64,000 bases of DNA from Mastigamoeba balamuthi (GCA_902651635.1 CACRSC010000051.1:71703-135702), one strand, 5' to 3'; shown: positions 1-11,379, counted from the stretch's first letter. A program made the numbers and translations. The notes: generated by a model not told the origin, from the letters alone.

Positions 1-914
1 TGGTACTTGCGCACCACCAGGTCGTTCACTGCTGCCACTCGGCGCTCGTCCACTGTGTTCCCTGTCGTCTCGTTGACCAGAATCGTGTACGTGTTGTCGC
101 CATCCACTCGGAAGGAGGGCACGGTGTCTGAAGTGGTGCCGAGCAGAGTGGACGTGGTCGAGTCCACAAACATGGCAAAGCCCTTGGGGATGGTCACTCC
201 AGTCAGCACTGCCTCGAGGTCCTGGATGATGAGGTCGACAATTGCGTAGCCCCACACAGGGCGCTGTGCCCCGGCAGCGGCTGTCGGAATCTGGTTGGGA
301 CTGTAGGCCTTGACCGTGAACGACGACCACACGGAACCAGTCCTCGTGTAGATGGGCATCCAGCACTCCTCCTTGCCCGACGGCACCGAGCGGCGGACCT
401 GGGGGAGATACTCATTGCGGACGCTGGGGTCGGACCACTCGAGGAGGTAGGGGGTCAGTGTGGTGGCGTTGACCCTCCACTGCTCCAGCGACCCGTTGGC
501 AGGCGTCCACCACCACAGGTCCTCGCCCCCGCTGAACTCCACCAGGCCCACCAGCCGCCCGGCGCTGCCCGACGCCTCGTCCGTGAGGAACTGGACGCTG
601 CTGGTGCTGCGGTACGTCTCGAGCACGCTGTTCCACCGCACCCGCAGCTCCTGCAGGCCCTCCTCCGTCTCGACCAGCGCCAGCGACCCGCTCGTCAGGT
701 CCTTGGCTGTCATCTTGGCCACCTTCTCCGCCATGTCCAGGCTCCTGTGCACGATGCCGCCCAGCCGGGTTGCGGTGGGGGGCAGCCGCTCCTCGGTGGA
801 CTTGCGGATGAGGCTCTGCGAGTGGTCGTTGAACAGCACCACCACCACGATCATCGGGATCCACACCGCCGTGCACACCGTCGCCACCAGCAGCCACCGG
901 AACGACACGCGCAT
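1..914 (-). CDS. Cache-domain adenylate cyclase, N-terminal part (runs off the window)
   Basis: The ATG lies at 914 on the minus strand and the frame stays open to base 1 (about 304 codons, no intron). The product starts MRVSFRWLL, followed by a hydrophobic signal-anchor (VATVCTAVWIPMIVVVVLFN) and an ectodomain that aligns with the three complete cyclases at 11380, 14100 and 23794. Shared marks are GRLVGLVEFSGGEDLWWW, ECWMPIY and the GSVWSSFTVKAYSPN stretch. By homology it is a membrane receptor with an extracellular double-Cache sensor and a cytosolic class III cyclase domain; TM2 and the cyclase domain lie outside the window. It is the most diverged of the four paralogues and the only one on the minus strand. 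Confidence 0.85.
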   Translation of the reverse strand, partial: MRVSFRWLLVATVCTAVWIPMIVVVVLFNDHSQSLIRKSTEERLPPTATRLGGIVHRSLDMAEKVAKMTAKDLTSGSLALVETEEGLQELRVRWNSVLETYRSTSSVQFLTDEASGSAGRLVGLVEFSGGEDLWWWTPANGSLEQWRVNATTLTPYLLEWSDPSVRNEYLPQVRRSVPSGKEECWMPIYTRTGSVWSSFTVKAYSPNQIPTAAAGAQRPVWGYAIVDLIIQDLEAVLTGVTIPKGFAMFVDSTTSTLLGTTSDTVPSFRVDGDNTYTILVNETTGNTVDERRVAAVNDLVVRKY

Positions 915-1538
915 TCGCACTGCACAAAAGGGGGCACAGAGCTTTCTGCAGTCTCTATTTTTGATCAGTCCCGTGCGAGAGAACCGGCATGATTCGGCTG
1001 GTAAACGGTACATTATCGCAGTGACTCTGGAATTGCTGCGAGAGATCAGCGAGGAGCACCGGTGCCATATCGAACGTTCGCATCTCCGCCTCACACTCGC
1101 TGAGCCTTGTTTGTCCTCAGTGCGAGAGCTCAGTTCTCGTTCGTTTTTCCTCGTATCTCCCTCCGACGGAATAGTTCCGGGCTTCGGTTCTGGACTTTCG
1201 TTCACTGTTCACCGTGCAGGGATAGCCGCGGCGTACCTGCGATCCCCGAGGAGCTCCTCCGGTCATTCCGCCGTGACATTCCGCCCGTGTCAAAAATAGC
1301 GTCAGGGTATATTTCGTGACAAAAGCGCTATTGGACCACACACTAATCCCATCCGTGGAATAATTGACACACGCCACCCGGGGGCAGAAACACGTCGTGA
1401 TGTTCGCAGGGAAAACGGAGAATGGCACAGGGTTCTGGCTCCACGTGAAATCGCTGAGGGCACAGGGGAGGGAAGGAAAGAGAGAGAGAGAGACTGAGGT
1501 GGTTGCGTCGCTGCTGCTGTGGCCCTCGGTCGCAGTTG
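915..1538. other. Intergenic region between cyclase start and gene 1539-2570
   Basis: No convincing coding frame on either strand. It holds the upstream region of the minus-strand cyclase and the 3' flank of the next minus-strand gene. It is less GC-rich than the genes. A purine run (GAGA repeats) lies near 1478-1493. Confidence 0.5.
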
Positions 1539-2570
1539 CTACGGCCTGTGCGCGCTCGTGGCCGCGGCGAGGGCGCGGTCGAACTCCGCGTTTGTGCGCT
1601 GCCAGCGGCGCTCGATGGCCGCGTCGAGGTCCCTGCGCGCAGCGGCGACCTCGCGGAGCACCGCGTCCACCGCTGCCCTCTCGCTCCTGCCGGCCCCCGC
1701 CCTCCGCGGAGCAGCACCGCCAGCACCGCCGGCACAGCCAGCGGCCCCAGCAGCAGCAGCAGCAGCAGCAGCGGGCCTCGCGGCGGCGGCTTCTGCCAGC
1801 GCGCGGTCGCACTCGGCGACGAGGCCCGCTGCCTGGGGCGCGTTCATCGCCCGGAGCTCCTCCGTCTCGAGCAGCAGCTCCTGCGAGCACCTGTCGACCG
1901 TCGCCTGCGCCCCTGGGCCGTGAGACACTGGCGCTCCCCTGGGAGGCTCTGGGGGGCAGCACCGCACCCGGACGTTGCGCTGGCGGGCCGAGCGCAGGGT
2001 CTCCAGGTGCCTGCGCACGCGGGCGCAGAGGCGCTCGCACTCCTCGGCCTGCGCCATCGCGCGCAGGTGGCCCTCGACGCCGTCGCGGCCGCCGGCCACC
2101 TCGTCGACAAACTCGCGCACGTCTGCGAACAGCTCGTCGTGGCCGCCCCGCACCAGCGCCTCCACGTCCTCTGTCGACCGCCTCCACCACCGCAGCGCGT
2201 CTCTCACCGTCGGCTCCCGCGTCTCCCCGGTTTCGCCCTCGTCTCCCTCCTCCCGGCGTCCCCCCCGCGTCAGCGATCGTCTTTATGACGTCATAAATCA
2301 AACCTGGGCTGCGGGGTCCTGGGGCTCGGGCGCTGCGCCTGCGGGGTGCGCGCCGAGGAAGGCCTGGACGCGTGCGTAGGTGGAGCGGGCGCGCTGGAGC
2401 ACGCGGGCGGCGCTCGAGGCGGCCGCGTCGGCGTCGCGGGCGCTGAGGCGCGCGAGGCGGTCGAGCACCTCCGCGTTGAAGCGCATGTTGTAGCGGGCGG
2501 CGCGGGCGACGGCGTCGTCGAGGGCGGCGGAGGTGCGCTCGAACTCGGCGCGGACTGAGGACGGGTCCAT
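1539..2570 (-). CDS. Helical hypothetical protein, probably two exons
   Basis: Two open segments are on the minus strand: 2298-2570 (starts MDPSSVRAEFERTSAALDD) and about 2230-1539 (contains RDALRWWRRSTEDVEALV). The first lacks a C-terminal end and the second lacks a convincing ATG. The likeliest model is one gene with an intron of roughly 60-90 nt starting GTTTGA after CAG at about 2306; the exact acceptor is unclear because several in-frame AGs exist. Predicted product about 310-320 aa, nearly all Ala/Arg/Glu-rich helix, with a poly-Ala run coded by a CAG/GCA tract at 1748-1775. I do not recognise a family. It could instead be two genes; the palindrome at 2282-2297 would then sit in a promoter. 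Confidence 0.5.
2282..2297. promoter_or_regulatory. Perfect 16-bp palindrome with CRE core TGACGTCA
   Basis: TTTATGACGTCATAAA is its own reverse complement and contains the full CRE/ATF octamer. It lies in the AT-richer gap between the two open segments of the minus-strand gene, so it is either inside an intron or part of a promoter for the downstream segment. Binding by a bZIP factor is inference from the motif only. Confidence 0.3.
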
Positions 2571-2705
2571 CGAAACGCGTTTTCTTTGTTACGGCGCTGA
2601 GAAATATCTTGGGAGATTTGTTGGGTACGCGTAGTAGATAGGGCAATCGGCGGAGCGGTCTAAAAATAGACTGTCGCCAAAACGCAGAAAAGCCCGGGGA
2701 TTGCA
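2571..2705. promoter_or_regulatory. Divergent promoter region with AAATATC element
   Basis: A 135-bp gap between two divergent start codons (2570 minus, 2706 plus). It is AT-rich against its surroundings and carries AAATATC at 2602-2608, a heptamer also present in three other divergent gaps of this window (8020, 20356, 47257). Confidence 0.35.
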
Positions 2706-3304
2706 ATGGCGTGTCTCACGTGCGGCTGCGAGGACCTCACCCCCAACCCCTTCAACCCCGACAAGTGCGTCTTCTGCCAGCACATCCACAAGGTGCATCT
2801 CCCCCCCCCGCTCATCCATCATCCGCAAACCCGTCTCATGCGCATCTCAAACAACGAAAAACACAAAACAAAAAAGCGCAAGCCCCGCATCGGGTCTGTC
2901 CCGGCGCCCCAGGGGCCTCGGCCCGAGACCAGCAGGCCCCAGCCAGCCCCGCCCGTGCCCGTCAAGCCGGCGCCGCCCCCGCCCCCGCCGAGCGCAGCGC
3001 CCGCGGTGCCCCGGCAGGCGCCGCCACGTCATCGAGCAGCAAACGGTAACGAGCGGAGAGCTGGCGGGGAGGGCGGGGCGGTGGGCAGGGTGCGGTGGAG
3101 CGAGGAGGAGGGGACCACGAGGGCCGAGGAGGAGGAGAGCGAGGCGCGGAGGGAGCTGCTGGCAGACCAGTTCGGGGTGGACAGGCGCCAGACCCTCAGG
3201 CGCAACCAGAGCTGCCCTGTCCGCCTGCCCCTGCTCTCTCGCATCGACGCCAAGCTCATTGTCCGTGCCAGCCTCCATCTCTACGCATTCTATCTTCTCC
3301 ACAT

Positions 3305-3348
<44 letters not shown>

Positions 3349-4513
3349 GCTGACTTGGTTTATGGCACCCAATGCTGATCCTCTGCTTCTGAATCCGCAC
3401 AGAAAGCAGGGCAGAAGCCCATGACCAAGGACGAGGAGGAGCAGCTGCTGTCCAACATCGCCATTGTCAAGAAGATTGAGGCCGCTGCCAAGAAGAACAG
3501 CATGAAGAAGCTGGCGCCATTGGCGCAGGTCCCCGTGCAGGTCCCGCACGAGGTCCGCGCCGCCGTGAGGATCCAGGCCGCCTTCAGGGGACACCGCGCT
3601 CGCACGAGGCTCAGGGAGCACCCCATGCAGCCGCAAACTGAGCTTGCGGCTGCCGGCATCATCCGGGCGCAGCAGTACCTCATCGACCAGCTGCAGAAGG
3701 CTCTCGCGGTCGAGAAGGAGACCAGGGCCGCTGCCGTTGAGAAGGCCCGCGCAGAAGTCGCCGCTCAGCCGCAGCAGACTGCAGTGCCCAAGGCCAACGA
3801 CGAGACCATCGAGCAGATGCGCAAGTCATTCGAGGGTGAGTCCGGCGCCTCCCTTGCGTGTCCTCATGTCCTGCGCTGCGATCAGACCAGCTGGAGAAGA
3901 CGCGCGAAGCGGCACTAAAGGAGGGCGAGCTAAGAGCGACGGAGCGGTTGACCAAGGAGCTGGACTCACTCTCCAAGACGGTGCGTCTGCTGTTGAGTGT
4001 GCCTCGAGGTTCTCAGCTCCCCGTGGGCAGGTGGACGACCTTAAAAGGCAGCTGCAGGAGGCCGAGGAGGATCTGGGCCACAAGGAGGCCAGAGTCTGCG
4101 AGCTCGAGGGCGAGATCAACCGGATGGTCGGGGTGCTGTCTCCCGTGACCTCTGCGAACCCGTCTCCCGTGGTGTCTCCGAGCGTCGAGCCCGCCAGTCC
4201 CAGCCCCCCGCCCCCGCTGCCCCCGGCTCCTGCGCATTCGGGGAGCACCGCGTCGCCATCGGCGTCCCCGACTCTGTTGCCGACAGCGTTCCGCCCGCCG
4301 GCAGTGCCCAGCCCGGACCTGCTGGTCTCGATCCGCAAGGGCAAGAGACTGAGGGAGACGCAGGCGCACTCAAGGAGGGCGTCGATGACCTCCTCGGCGA
4401 CCAACGACATCGCGTCGATCATCGCAATGGCGCTAATCAACAGGCGCTCGGACATGCTGCAGGAAGGGAACCAGGAGGAGGCCGGCGAGGACGACGACAC
4501 CGAGTGGCAGTAG
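2706..4513 (+). CDS. IQ-motif coiled-coil protein with N-terminal Cys cluster
   Basis: Five exons give 491 aa: 2706-2792, 2883-3260, 3403-3835, 3886-3980, 4031-4513; phases agree at every junction. The N-terminus has CLTCGCEDLTPNPF then CVFCQHIH, a short metal-binding type cluster resembling the N-terminal Cys motif of myosin-phosphatase-Rho-interacting protein (weak). A Pro-rich segment follows. A calmodulin-binding IQ motif (VRIQAAFRGHRARTRL) lies near residues 208-226, then coiled coil across exons 3-5, a Pro/Ser tail and an acidic end (EDDDTEWQ). A cytoskeletal adaptor regulated by calmodulin or myosin light chain is plausible but inferred. The donor of intron 2 (GTCCGT at 3261) is the least certain; intron 1 is 90 nt with no stop, so retention would stay in frame. 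Confidence 0.75.
3309..3346 (+). repeat. (CT)19 microsatellite inside intron 2
   Basis: An uninterrupted CT dinucleotide tract within the 3261-3402 intron of the IQ-motif gene. It forms a polypyrimidine stretch upstream of the acceptor CCGCACAG. Confidence 0.95.
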
Positions 4514-4761
4514 GGCAGCCTCTGGCTCTGGCTCTGGCGGCGGATGGGAAGTGTAACATAGGCTGCGGGGCTCTCTGGCCTCAGTGCGAGGCAAGGGCTC
4601 CATGGGATCCATGCTTGCAGGCCCGCAGACCCCCCGCAGTGCTACATTGGCTGGTCAACGAGAAACACCGATGTTCGGCACGACTGACAGCTGAGGGCCC
4701 TGCGGAGCGGGTGTGCACCGGGAAATACAAAGGGGGAGGCGGCGGTGGGGGCAGTCAGCCG

Positions 4762-7700
4762 TCAGCGGATAACGTCGGAGATGTGCAGCTCGAGGCGCTG
4801 CATCTTGATGGCCATCTGCAGATCGCTCTGCGACGCCAGCGGAGTGCTCGCGCTCTTGTCGTCCTTTGTCCACGAGATGCTGATCTCTGTCATCGCGTCG
4901 ATGCCGAACTTGCGCCGCACGCGCGCCGTCAGGTCGAGCAGCGACGCCGACGACGCTGAGGGCAGCGAGACCCACCTGACGTCCGAGTAGTTGCAACGGA
5001 ACACGACGTTCTTGGGGGCCAGCGTCCCCGGGGTCGCCGGCACGGGCTTCAGCTTGGGCTGCAGCCCGAGGTTCTGCACGGGGTCGACCTGCTTGGTCAG
5101 CGACGTGTTGCGCCGCACGCTCGATTGTCGCAGCGACGCCGTCCTCGCGCGCTGCTGGGTCATGAACGAGCTGATCGGGCGCTTAAGCTGCAGCGACGTG
5201 ACCTTGCGGTCCGCGAGCGGGCTGCGGTCGGGCAACTGCCCGCCACCGACCTCTGGGCTGAACTGCCTCCCGAGGTTGAACACCTGGTCTGCATCAAGAG
5301 CGCCCAGCAGCATCTCCTTCTGTGGCGCTGCGGGGGCGTGTCAGCACAGAGCAGCAGCTGGCGGAGGGGACCAGCGCACTCGCAGACTTGACTTTGGTTT
5401 TGTACTCCATCTGCTTGTGGACGATGCCCTCGAGGGCGCCGAGCCAGATGCCACGCTCGTCCTCGCTCTCGAGCGACACGATGACCTTCTCCGTGCCCGC
5501 GTTGATGATCTCGAAGTTGAACCTGCCGTCCTGGTCGCTCACGTTGCTGACCAGCAGCTTCTCCTCGGGTATGAACGACTTGATCTGCAGCTTCCCCGTG
5601 ACCGTCGGCTTGCATCGGATCAGCAAGTCCGTGAACAGTATGTAGTGCGTCTCTTGAATTCCCCCCTGCAGAGGGCATCCCCCTGTCAGAGAGAGGCCAG
5701 TGGATGGGGGAGTGTGGAGAGCTCTGGGGTAGAAGTTGCGTGCCCCGGGGGAGAGCTCGGGCAGGTCCGCCTCCTTGAGGACGCGGCGAGTGGGGGACAC
5801 GATCTTCACTTGGTCGTCGGGGCCCTCGAGCTTGCTCTGTATCTGCAGCACCCGGGTCTGGCTCTCCTCGCTGCGCTTGCGGTCGTTGACGCGTGTAACG
5901 ACGTCCTCGATCTTGGACATGGCCTTCTTCAGCAGCTCGTAGTCCTCGTGCTCGGGCTCAGTGTTCTTGATCAGTTCCTGTTCGGAGCGTCAGTGGTGGG
6001 GCCACACAGCAGCTCCAGGCAGCACGCGCTCACCCTGAGAAGGAGCGGGTACTTGCAGAGCCTCTGCACTGGCTTGATGAGATAGTCGCGCAGCTTGAGG
6101 CCCTTGAGCTCTCCAGTCCCGTAGATGTCCTACGTTGTGCGTCGACCTCAGCGACGGCCGGAGCGAAGATGGGGGGGGGGGGGCTGATAGGGAAAAACGT
6201 ACAGCGAGGAAGGCCTTGAAGGCGCCCTTCTTGAGGCACTGCTCGACGACCAGGTCGGCCTGCTCCTGGTTGGCGCAGTAGACGCTGTACATTTTGAGGT
6301 AGTCGGCCATCTTGAGGAAGCTGAGCCCGATGCTCTTGCCCTCGCGGAGGTCGCTCAGCAGCACCTTGTTGACGCCGACCAGCAGCTCGACGCAGCTGAA
6401 CATGACCGAGACCTGCGACTCGGGTATCACCGCCCGCTCGCGCATCGGCTTGAGGATGCTGCGCACGATGATCTCCAGGTCGGCCACGTAGCTCTCCTCC
6501 GTCGACAGTATCTCGTGCACCACCGACTCGCGGTAGCTCCGCTGGTGTCGCGTTGCGTTGCGTTTTTTTCACCCACCAAGTCAGCATAGTCGACGGCACT
6601 CAGTGGGGGCAGCACAGCTCACCTTGGGCTTGTCGTCGCCCGAGTCGGCGGCAGGGGTGGCCGCTGCAGGGGGCGCGCTGACGACGAGGTCCCTGTCGCG
6701 CCTGTGGTTGCTGAGCGACCGCGAGTGCGTCTTGCGGTGCCCCTCGCCGCTGCCGCTGCCGCTGCCGCCCTTGGACGACGTCGCCGTCGCGGGGCGCAGG
6801 ACGTCCGACTCGGACCGCTCGATGACGATGTCCATGTGCGAGGGCCGCCTGCTGTGGTGCCCGCGGGCGGTGGCCGACGACGACGACGAGCGCCTGCGCA
6901 GGTGCCCGAACCTCCTCGTGCTCTTGGACGACCTCTCGTCGTCGCTCGAGTCCTTCTTGCCCTGCGGGCGATGGCGGCAGCGCAGTGTGTGAGCGGCCTG
7001 GCCTCCCACCTTCCCCCAGCGGACGCAGGGCGCAGGTGCTTGCCTTGTCCCTGCTGTGGCTGTGTCTGCTGTGGTCTCTCCTGCTCCTGTCGTCGTCGCT
7101 CGAGTCCTTCTTGCTCTGCGTTGCGTTGCGTTGCCGCTGCTCAGTGAGGGGGTGTGTGGGGGGGGGGAATGGCAGTGGGTGGCAGTGTGGCTGGCGGTCT
7201 GGGGCTCGCCTTGTCTTTGCTGCTGCGGCCGTGGTCCCTGCTGCTCCGCGTGGACCTGTCGTCGTCCGAGTCCTTCTTGTCCTGCGTCAGCGCAGAGGGC
7301 GCGGTTGCGCGTGAGTGTGGCGGCAGTTGTGGTGTGTCTTCCCACGAAGGTGCAGCACCGCCGGTCCACTCTAACGGCAGTTGGGGGAGTTGGGGTGGGG
7401 CAGAGGGCACACACAGGGGGCAGCCCTTACCTTGTCTCTGCTGTAGCTCGAGCGGCTGTGCTCCTTCTCCTTCTCCTTACTCCTGTCCCTGCCCCTGTCC
7501 TTGTCGCTGTCCTTGTCCCTGTCGCTCTTGTGGCTGTCGCGGCGGTGGTCCTTGTCTCTGTCCCTGTCTCCGTCCTTGTCTTTGTCTTTGTCCTTGTCCT
7601 TGTCCTTGTCTGGCTGCTGTGTGGGCGACTCTGCAGTGGACTCCTTCTTCTCCTCGAGCTTGTCCAGTTTCCCTGCCTTGTCCCCCTTGCGATCATCGCC

Positions 7701-7906
7701 CGTCTTGGACGGCTCTGACGTGGGCGTCTGCGCACAACCGTTGTGTGTCTGTGAGATTGTGTGCACCAGCCCAGCAGTGTGCCGGTCTTTTCGCAAATGA
7801 AACCCGGCACGATATCCGACGGCCGGAAAACAGGGCAGTGGGCTCGCACCATCAGGGGCGAGTCCTTCTTGGGGATCGCTGGTAGCGGCTTGGAAGCGTC
7901 CGCCAT
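4762..7906 (-). CDS. Rho guanine-nucleotide exchange factor, DH-PH-PB1
   Basis: Nine exons, 804 aa: 7906-7850, 7727-7431, 7281-7210, 7115-7044, 6961-6623, 6541-6203, 6129-6034, 5977-5393, 5319-4762. All phases are 0. Residues 20-280 are a charged Lys/Asp/Arg/Ser region with a KD repeat. The DH domain starts at exon 6 (ESVVHEILSTEESYVADL) and includes the diagnostic helix DYLIKPVQRLCKYPLLLREL across exons 7-8. A PH domain (ILFTDLLIRC through ESEDERGIWLGALEG) follows, then a C-terminal PB1-like domain (residues about 725-804). It activates Rho/Rac/Cdc42 GTPases; DH-PH-PB1 order recalls fungal Cdc24. Introns after exons 3 and 4 start with GC. Part of exon 8 before the PH domain (SPGARNFYPRAL region) may be an unrecognised intron. 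Confidence 0.88.
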
Positions 7907-8134
7907 CGCGATGCGGGGGCCCGGCCAGAACCGATTTTTAACTTCCGCAGAAGACAAATTCACAAACTGCTCCAAAATCTCCAATTTAGGGCGCGTGGTG
8001 CAAAAATCAATCTTCGCAAAAATATCCTGCCGGTTGTGTGTCGTCGTTTTCGTTTTCCGTTGAGGCCCGCGGCGTCTGTGCGAGAAAGAAAAATCCCACC
8101 GGCCTCTGGTGCCCTGGACCGCGGCGCTGCGACG
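7907..8134. promoter_or_regulatory. Divergent promoter between RhoGEF and C2-LRR genes
   Basis: A 228-bp gap between divergent ATGs, AT-rich in its middle, with AAATATC at 8020-8026. No coding sequence seen. Confidence 0.35.
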
Positions 8135-10928
8135 ATGGCGTTCCTCATCAAGGTGACCGTCGTCTCTGCGCGCAACCTGGCGCCCATGGACAGCAACGGT
8201 GCAGACAGCCCGCGGGATTCGAACTGCGCCCCCAATTTTAAATAAATGAACACTGCGCGAGGCGGCAATATCGATTGCTGAACTGGGCCCCCCCCCCCTG
8301 TGCCCTGTGCGGCGAGCGCAGGCAAGAGCGACCCCTATGTCATCTTGGAGACAGGGGGGAGCCGCAAGAAGACGAAGATCGTGAAGGAGAACCTGAACCC
8401 CTCGTGGAACGAGACGTTCAGCTTGTCAGTACTCTCCCCCCCTTCTCTCCCTCCTGCCCCGGGGCTGCAGCAAGTCTGGCTGGCCCACTCGCCTGCTGTG
8501 CCGTCTGGGGACTGACTCTCCGGCGTGTGCCTGTGCGTGTCTGCTGCTGCTGCTGCCCTGCTGGCCAGCCAGCTCAAGTCGCAGAGCGGGAGCCTGGCGG
8601 TGCAGGTGTGGGACTACGACCGCGCCTCCAAGGACGACTTCCTCGGCATGTGCCTCGTGGACATTACTGTGAGCCTCCCTGCCAGCCCCAGAGAGCGCCC
8701 CTCTGGCCCCCTCTGACCCCCTCGGCACAGTCGGTGCAGAGCGACACGGACACGTGGTTCCCCCTGACGCCGCAGCAGGCCAAGGCAGCCCAGCAGGCAT
8801 ACGTCACTGTCCGTCCCCCCTGACAGCGCCCCTCGCCTGCTTGCTGGCCCCGCGACACCACACTGAGCGTCTGAGTGGTGCGCTGCATTGCTCTGGGCAG
8901 GGGGAGATCTGCCTGAGGCTCGAGAAGTCGGCAAACGAGAAGAAGCTGATACCCGGCGACGTGGTGACGATGATGAAGGGCAGGATGAAGGAGTGCCTCG
9001 ACGCGCAGACCCCCGAGCTCGACCTCAGCGGCTGCGTGCTGCCCATCGTCCCCAAGATCGTCTGCGAGCAGTTCACGTTCCTCCGCAAGCTCGACATCTC
9101 CTTCAACAAGCTCTCGTATTGCCCCTTCTCCCTCTCCCTCTCCCTCTTGCTCCCTATCACAGTCGTCTCAGTACCGTTCCTCTTTGCTTCACTGTCTGCC
9201 CTCTGTTCAATTCGCTGCCTCTGTTTCTGTCTCACTGGCACTGTCTCAATGTCTCGCTTCTATGTCTCACTGTCTCACAATGGCACAATGTCCCTGTGTC
9301 TGTTTCTCTGTCCGCGTCTCACGTACGCCGCAGGGTCTTCCCCGAGCTGGCGCCGCTGACAGGGCTCGAGGACCTCGACCTCAACGGCAACCAGCTTACA
9401 GAGATAGCTGCGGCGTGCACGCAGCTGACGGCGCTGCGCTTCCTGTCGCTCAACGGCAACGCGATCAGCTCAATCCCCGTGAGAAGCGCACCCGCCCCCG
9501 TACCGCGCTCACCGCCCCGCCGCAGACGTTCATCGGGAGGATGACGAAGCTGGAGCGGCTGTCGCTGGCGAACAACTCGGTGCGCACTTGCCCTGCGGAG
9601 GGCACGCCACCACCAGCAGCAGCAGCGGACGATTGACATTGGAGGGTCCTGTGTGCAGATAACGTCGCTACCCAAGGAGATTGGGAGGCTGCAGAACCTG
9701 GAGGAGCTGCAGCTGATGGGCAACGCGCTGACGACGCTGCCGGCGTCTGTGGGCGCGCTGCGCTCGCTCAACGTGGTCGACGTGAGCTGCTGCCAGCTGC
9801 AGCGGCTGCCCGACGAGCTCACGCTGGCCACGCGCCTCATCGACCTCAACCTCGGCACCAACCAGCTGACGCAGCTGCCCGAGGGCATGGGCCGCCTCAC
9901 CCGCCTCGTGACGCTCAACGTGCAGGACAACAACCTCACGGACCTCCCCCTGAGCCTCGGGTGCGCCTCAACGCCGCAGCAGCGCTTCCGGCAGGCTGCT
10001 AACTCAGCTCCCCCGCCCCGCGAGCCAGCAAGTGCCCGGGGCTCGGCGAGCTCGGCTACGGCATCAACATCGCGCGCAACCCCATCAAGGACGAGCTGAT
10101 GCTCGAGAAGTACGCCATCGGCCCCGACCACCTGCTCGACTTCCTCGAGAAGCGCTACGCCAGTGCGCAGCCGTCTCTGCCCCCTCCTCGGCCTCGCCAA
10201 CGCCTGACCTGCGCGCGCAGTCGCGGGGTCTCCGGTGATGCCGCCGTGCCAGATGCCGACGGACCTCGGCGAGGGCCCCCCGCCGGCGTGGGCGCAGCCG
10301 CCCAAGCAGGCCGGGGGCGCTCAGGCGGCGAGCACGCAGGGCGTGGCGCTGTCGCAGAAGCTCGCGGCGCTTAAGAACTGGGGGATCAACACCGTCAAGG
10401 ACGACCTCAAGGGCAAGGTCACGCAGTTCCGCTCCGAGGCCAGGGGCGCCACGTCGCTCAACGCGCTCCTCGACATCGACTACCGCATCAAGGGCCTCAA
10501 CAAGGCACTCCCATCCTCTCGTCTGGTCTGGCCGCCTTCTCACGCGTGCTCGCACCCGCGGCAGGAGTTCGAGAAGGTCAGGCCAATCGCCCACTACGAC
10601 ACGCCCGTGCCGAAGGAGCCGCCGCAGGGCAGCCCGCCGCTCGAGGTCCTCAGGTAGAGAGCACTGGGAGAGGGGACCCGTATCAGCGCTGTTTCTGATG
10701 CCCTGTGGCGTGCAGGTCGCTGACGCTGGCTGCGCTCAACCTGGTGGACGCTGCGCTGCGGGCCGTGCAGGCGTACCTGTCGACGCCGGGGCTCAGCGAC
10801 ATCAACAACGTCGTCAAGGCCATACAGGTGCGCCGCCCAGTCGCCTCCGGCAGGTCTCATCTCGGCACCCCCGTCGCTCACGCTGTCGCCAGGTGCTCAC
10901 CGTCGTCAAGTCGCAGTTCAGCAAGTGA
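8135..10928 (+). CDS. C2 domain / leucine-rich-repeat protein
   Basis: Thirteen exons, 569 aa: 8135-8198, 8322-8424, 8569-8668, 8731-8802, 8901-9115, 9334-9478, 9526-9579, 9659-9960, 10029-10162, 10221-10504, 10565-10653, 10716-10827, 10893-10928; phases agree throughout. Residues 1-122 form a C2 domain (VTVVSARNLAPMDSNGKSDPYV, NPSWNETF, WDYDRASKDDFLG) with the Asp residues for Ca2+ binding. About ten LRRs follow (LEDLDLNGNQL, LERLSLANNS, LEELQLMGNALTTLP, LNLGTNQLTQLPEGMG), shaped like Ras-group LRR proteins. The C-terminal 200 residues are helical and unrecognised. A Ca2+-dependent membrane scaffold is the likely role. The intron at 10505-10564 is GC-AG. Confidence 0.88.
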
Positions 10929-11379
10929 GGGATGCCCTCTTTCCCTCTCGCACGTGCCCGGGGCGCCTGCGCAGACTGTGCAGTCGAGTGAATGCAATAC
11001 AACAACACTCTCCACCCAGCTTCCTCGAGCACTGGTCTCGCCGCGGCCCGGAGTGAGCGCAACACCCGCCAGCCGTTCTCGCGGGTCGGGCTGTCAAGCT
11101 CGTCATAAAAGGAGGCCCGCCAGGCTCTTCTGCATGACAAGACTGGCAATGCAAGCGCAGAGCAGATTTGCTCCTCAGCCGGTCAATTCCCTTCGTGCTA
11201 AGCGGGGCAAAGGGGCGGGATGGAGGGCGCGATGCCGAGCGTCTATGGCACTCCGGTAGGCTGCACACAAATTCGTGCCGGGCAAGGCAATCCGGTGGGT
11301 TCGAACTTCGAAGTGCTTTTGGGCCGTGCCATTTTTAGGGCAGTGTGCCTTTTTTTTTCAGAGTCCAACGAAAGCGCCA
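10929..11379. other. Intergenic region upstream of second cyclase
   Basis: No credible gene. A T-run plus CAG (11351-11362) just before the cyclase ATG looks like a 3' splice site, so the cyclase may have a 5'-UTR intron; its donor cannot be placed. Confidence 0.4.

Noticed and set aside
1117-2706. 529-codon minus-strand open frame
   Set aside because: An Arg/Pro/Gly-rich shadow frame over the better-supported segments 1539-2230 and 2298-2570; no motif and it overlaps the next gene start.
8199-8321. tRNA-like B box (AGTTCGAATCC on the minus strand)
   Set aside because: No matching acceptor stem, A box or cloverleaf can be drawn; it lies inside intron 1 of the C2-LRR gene.
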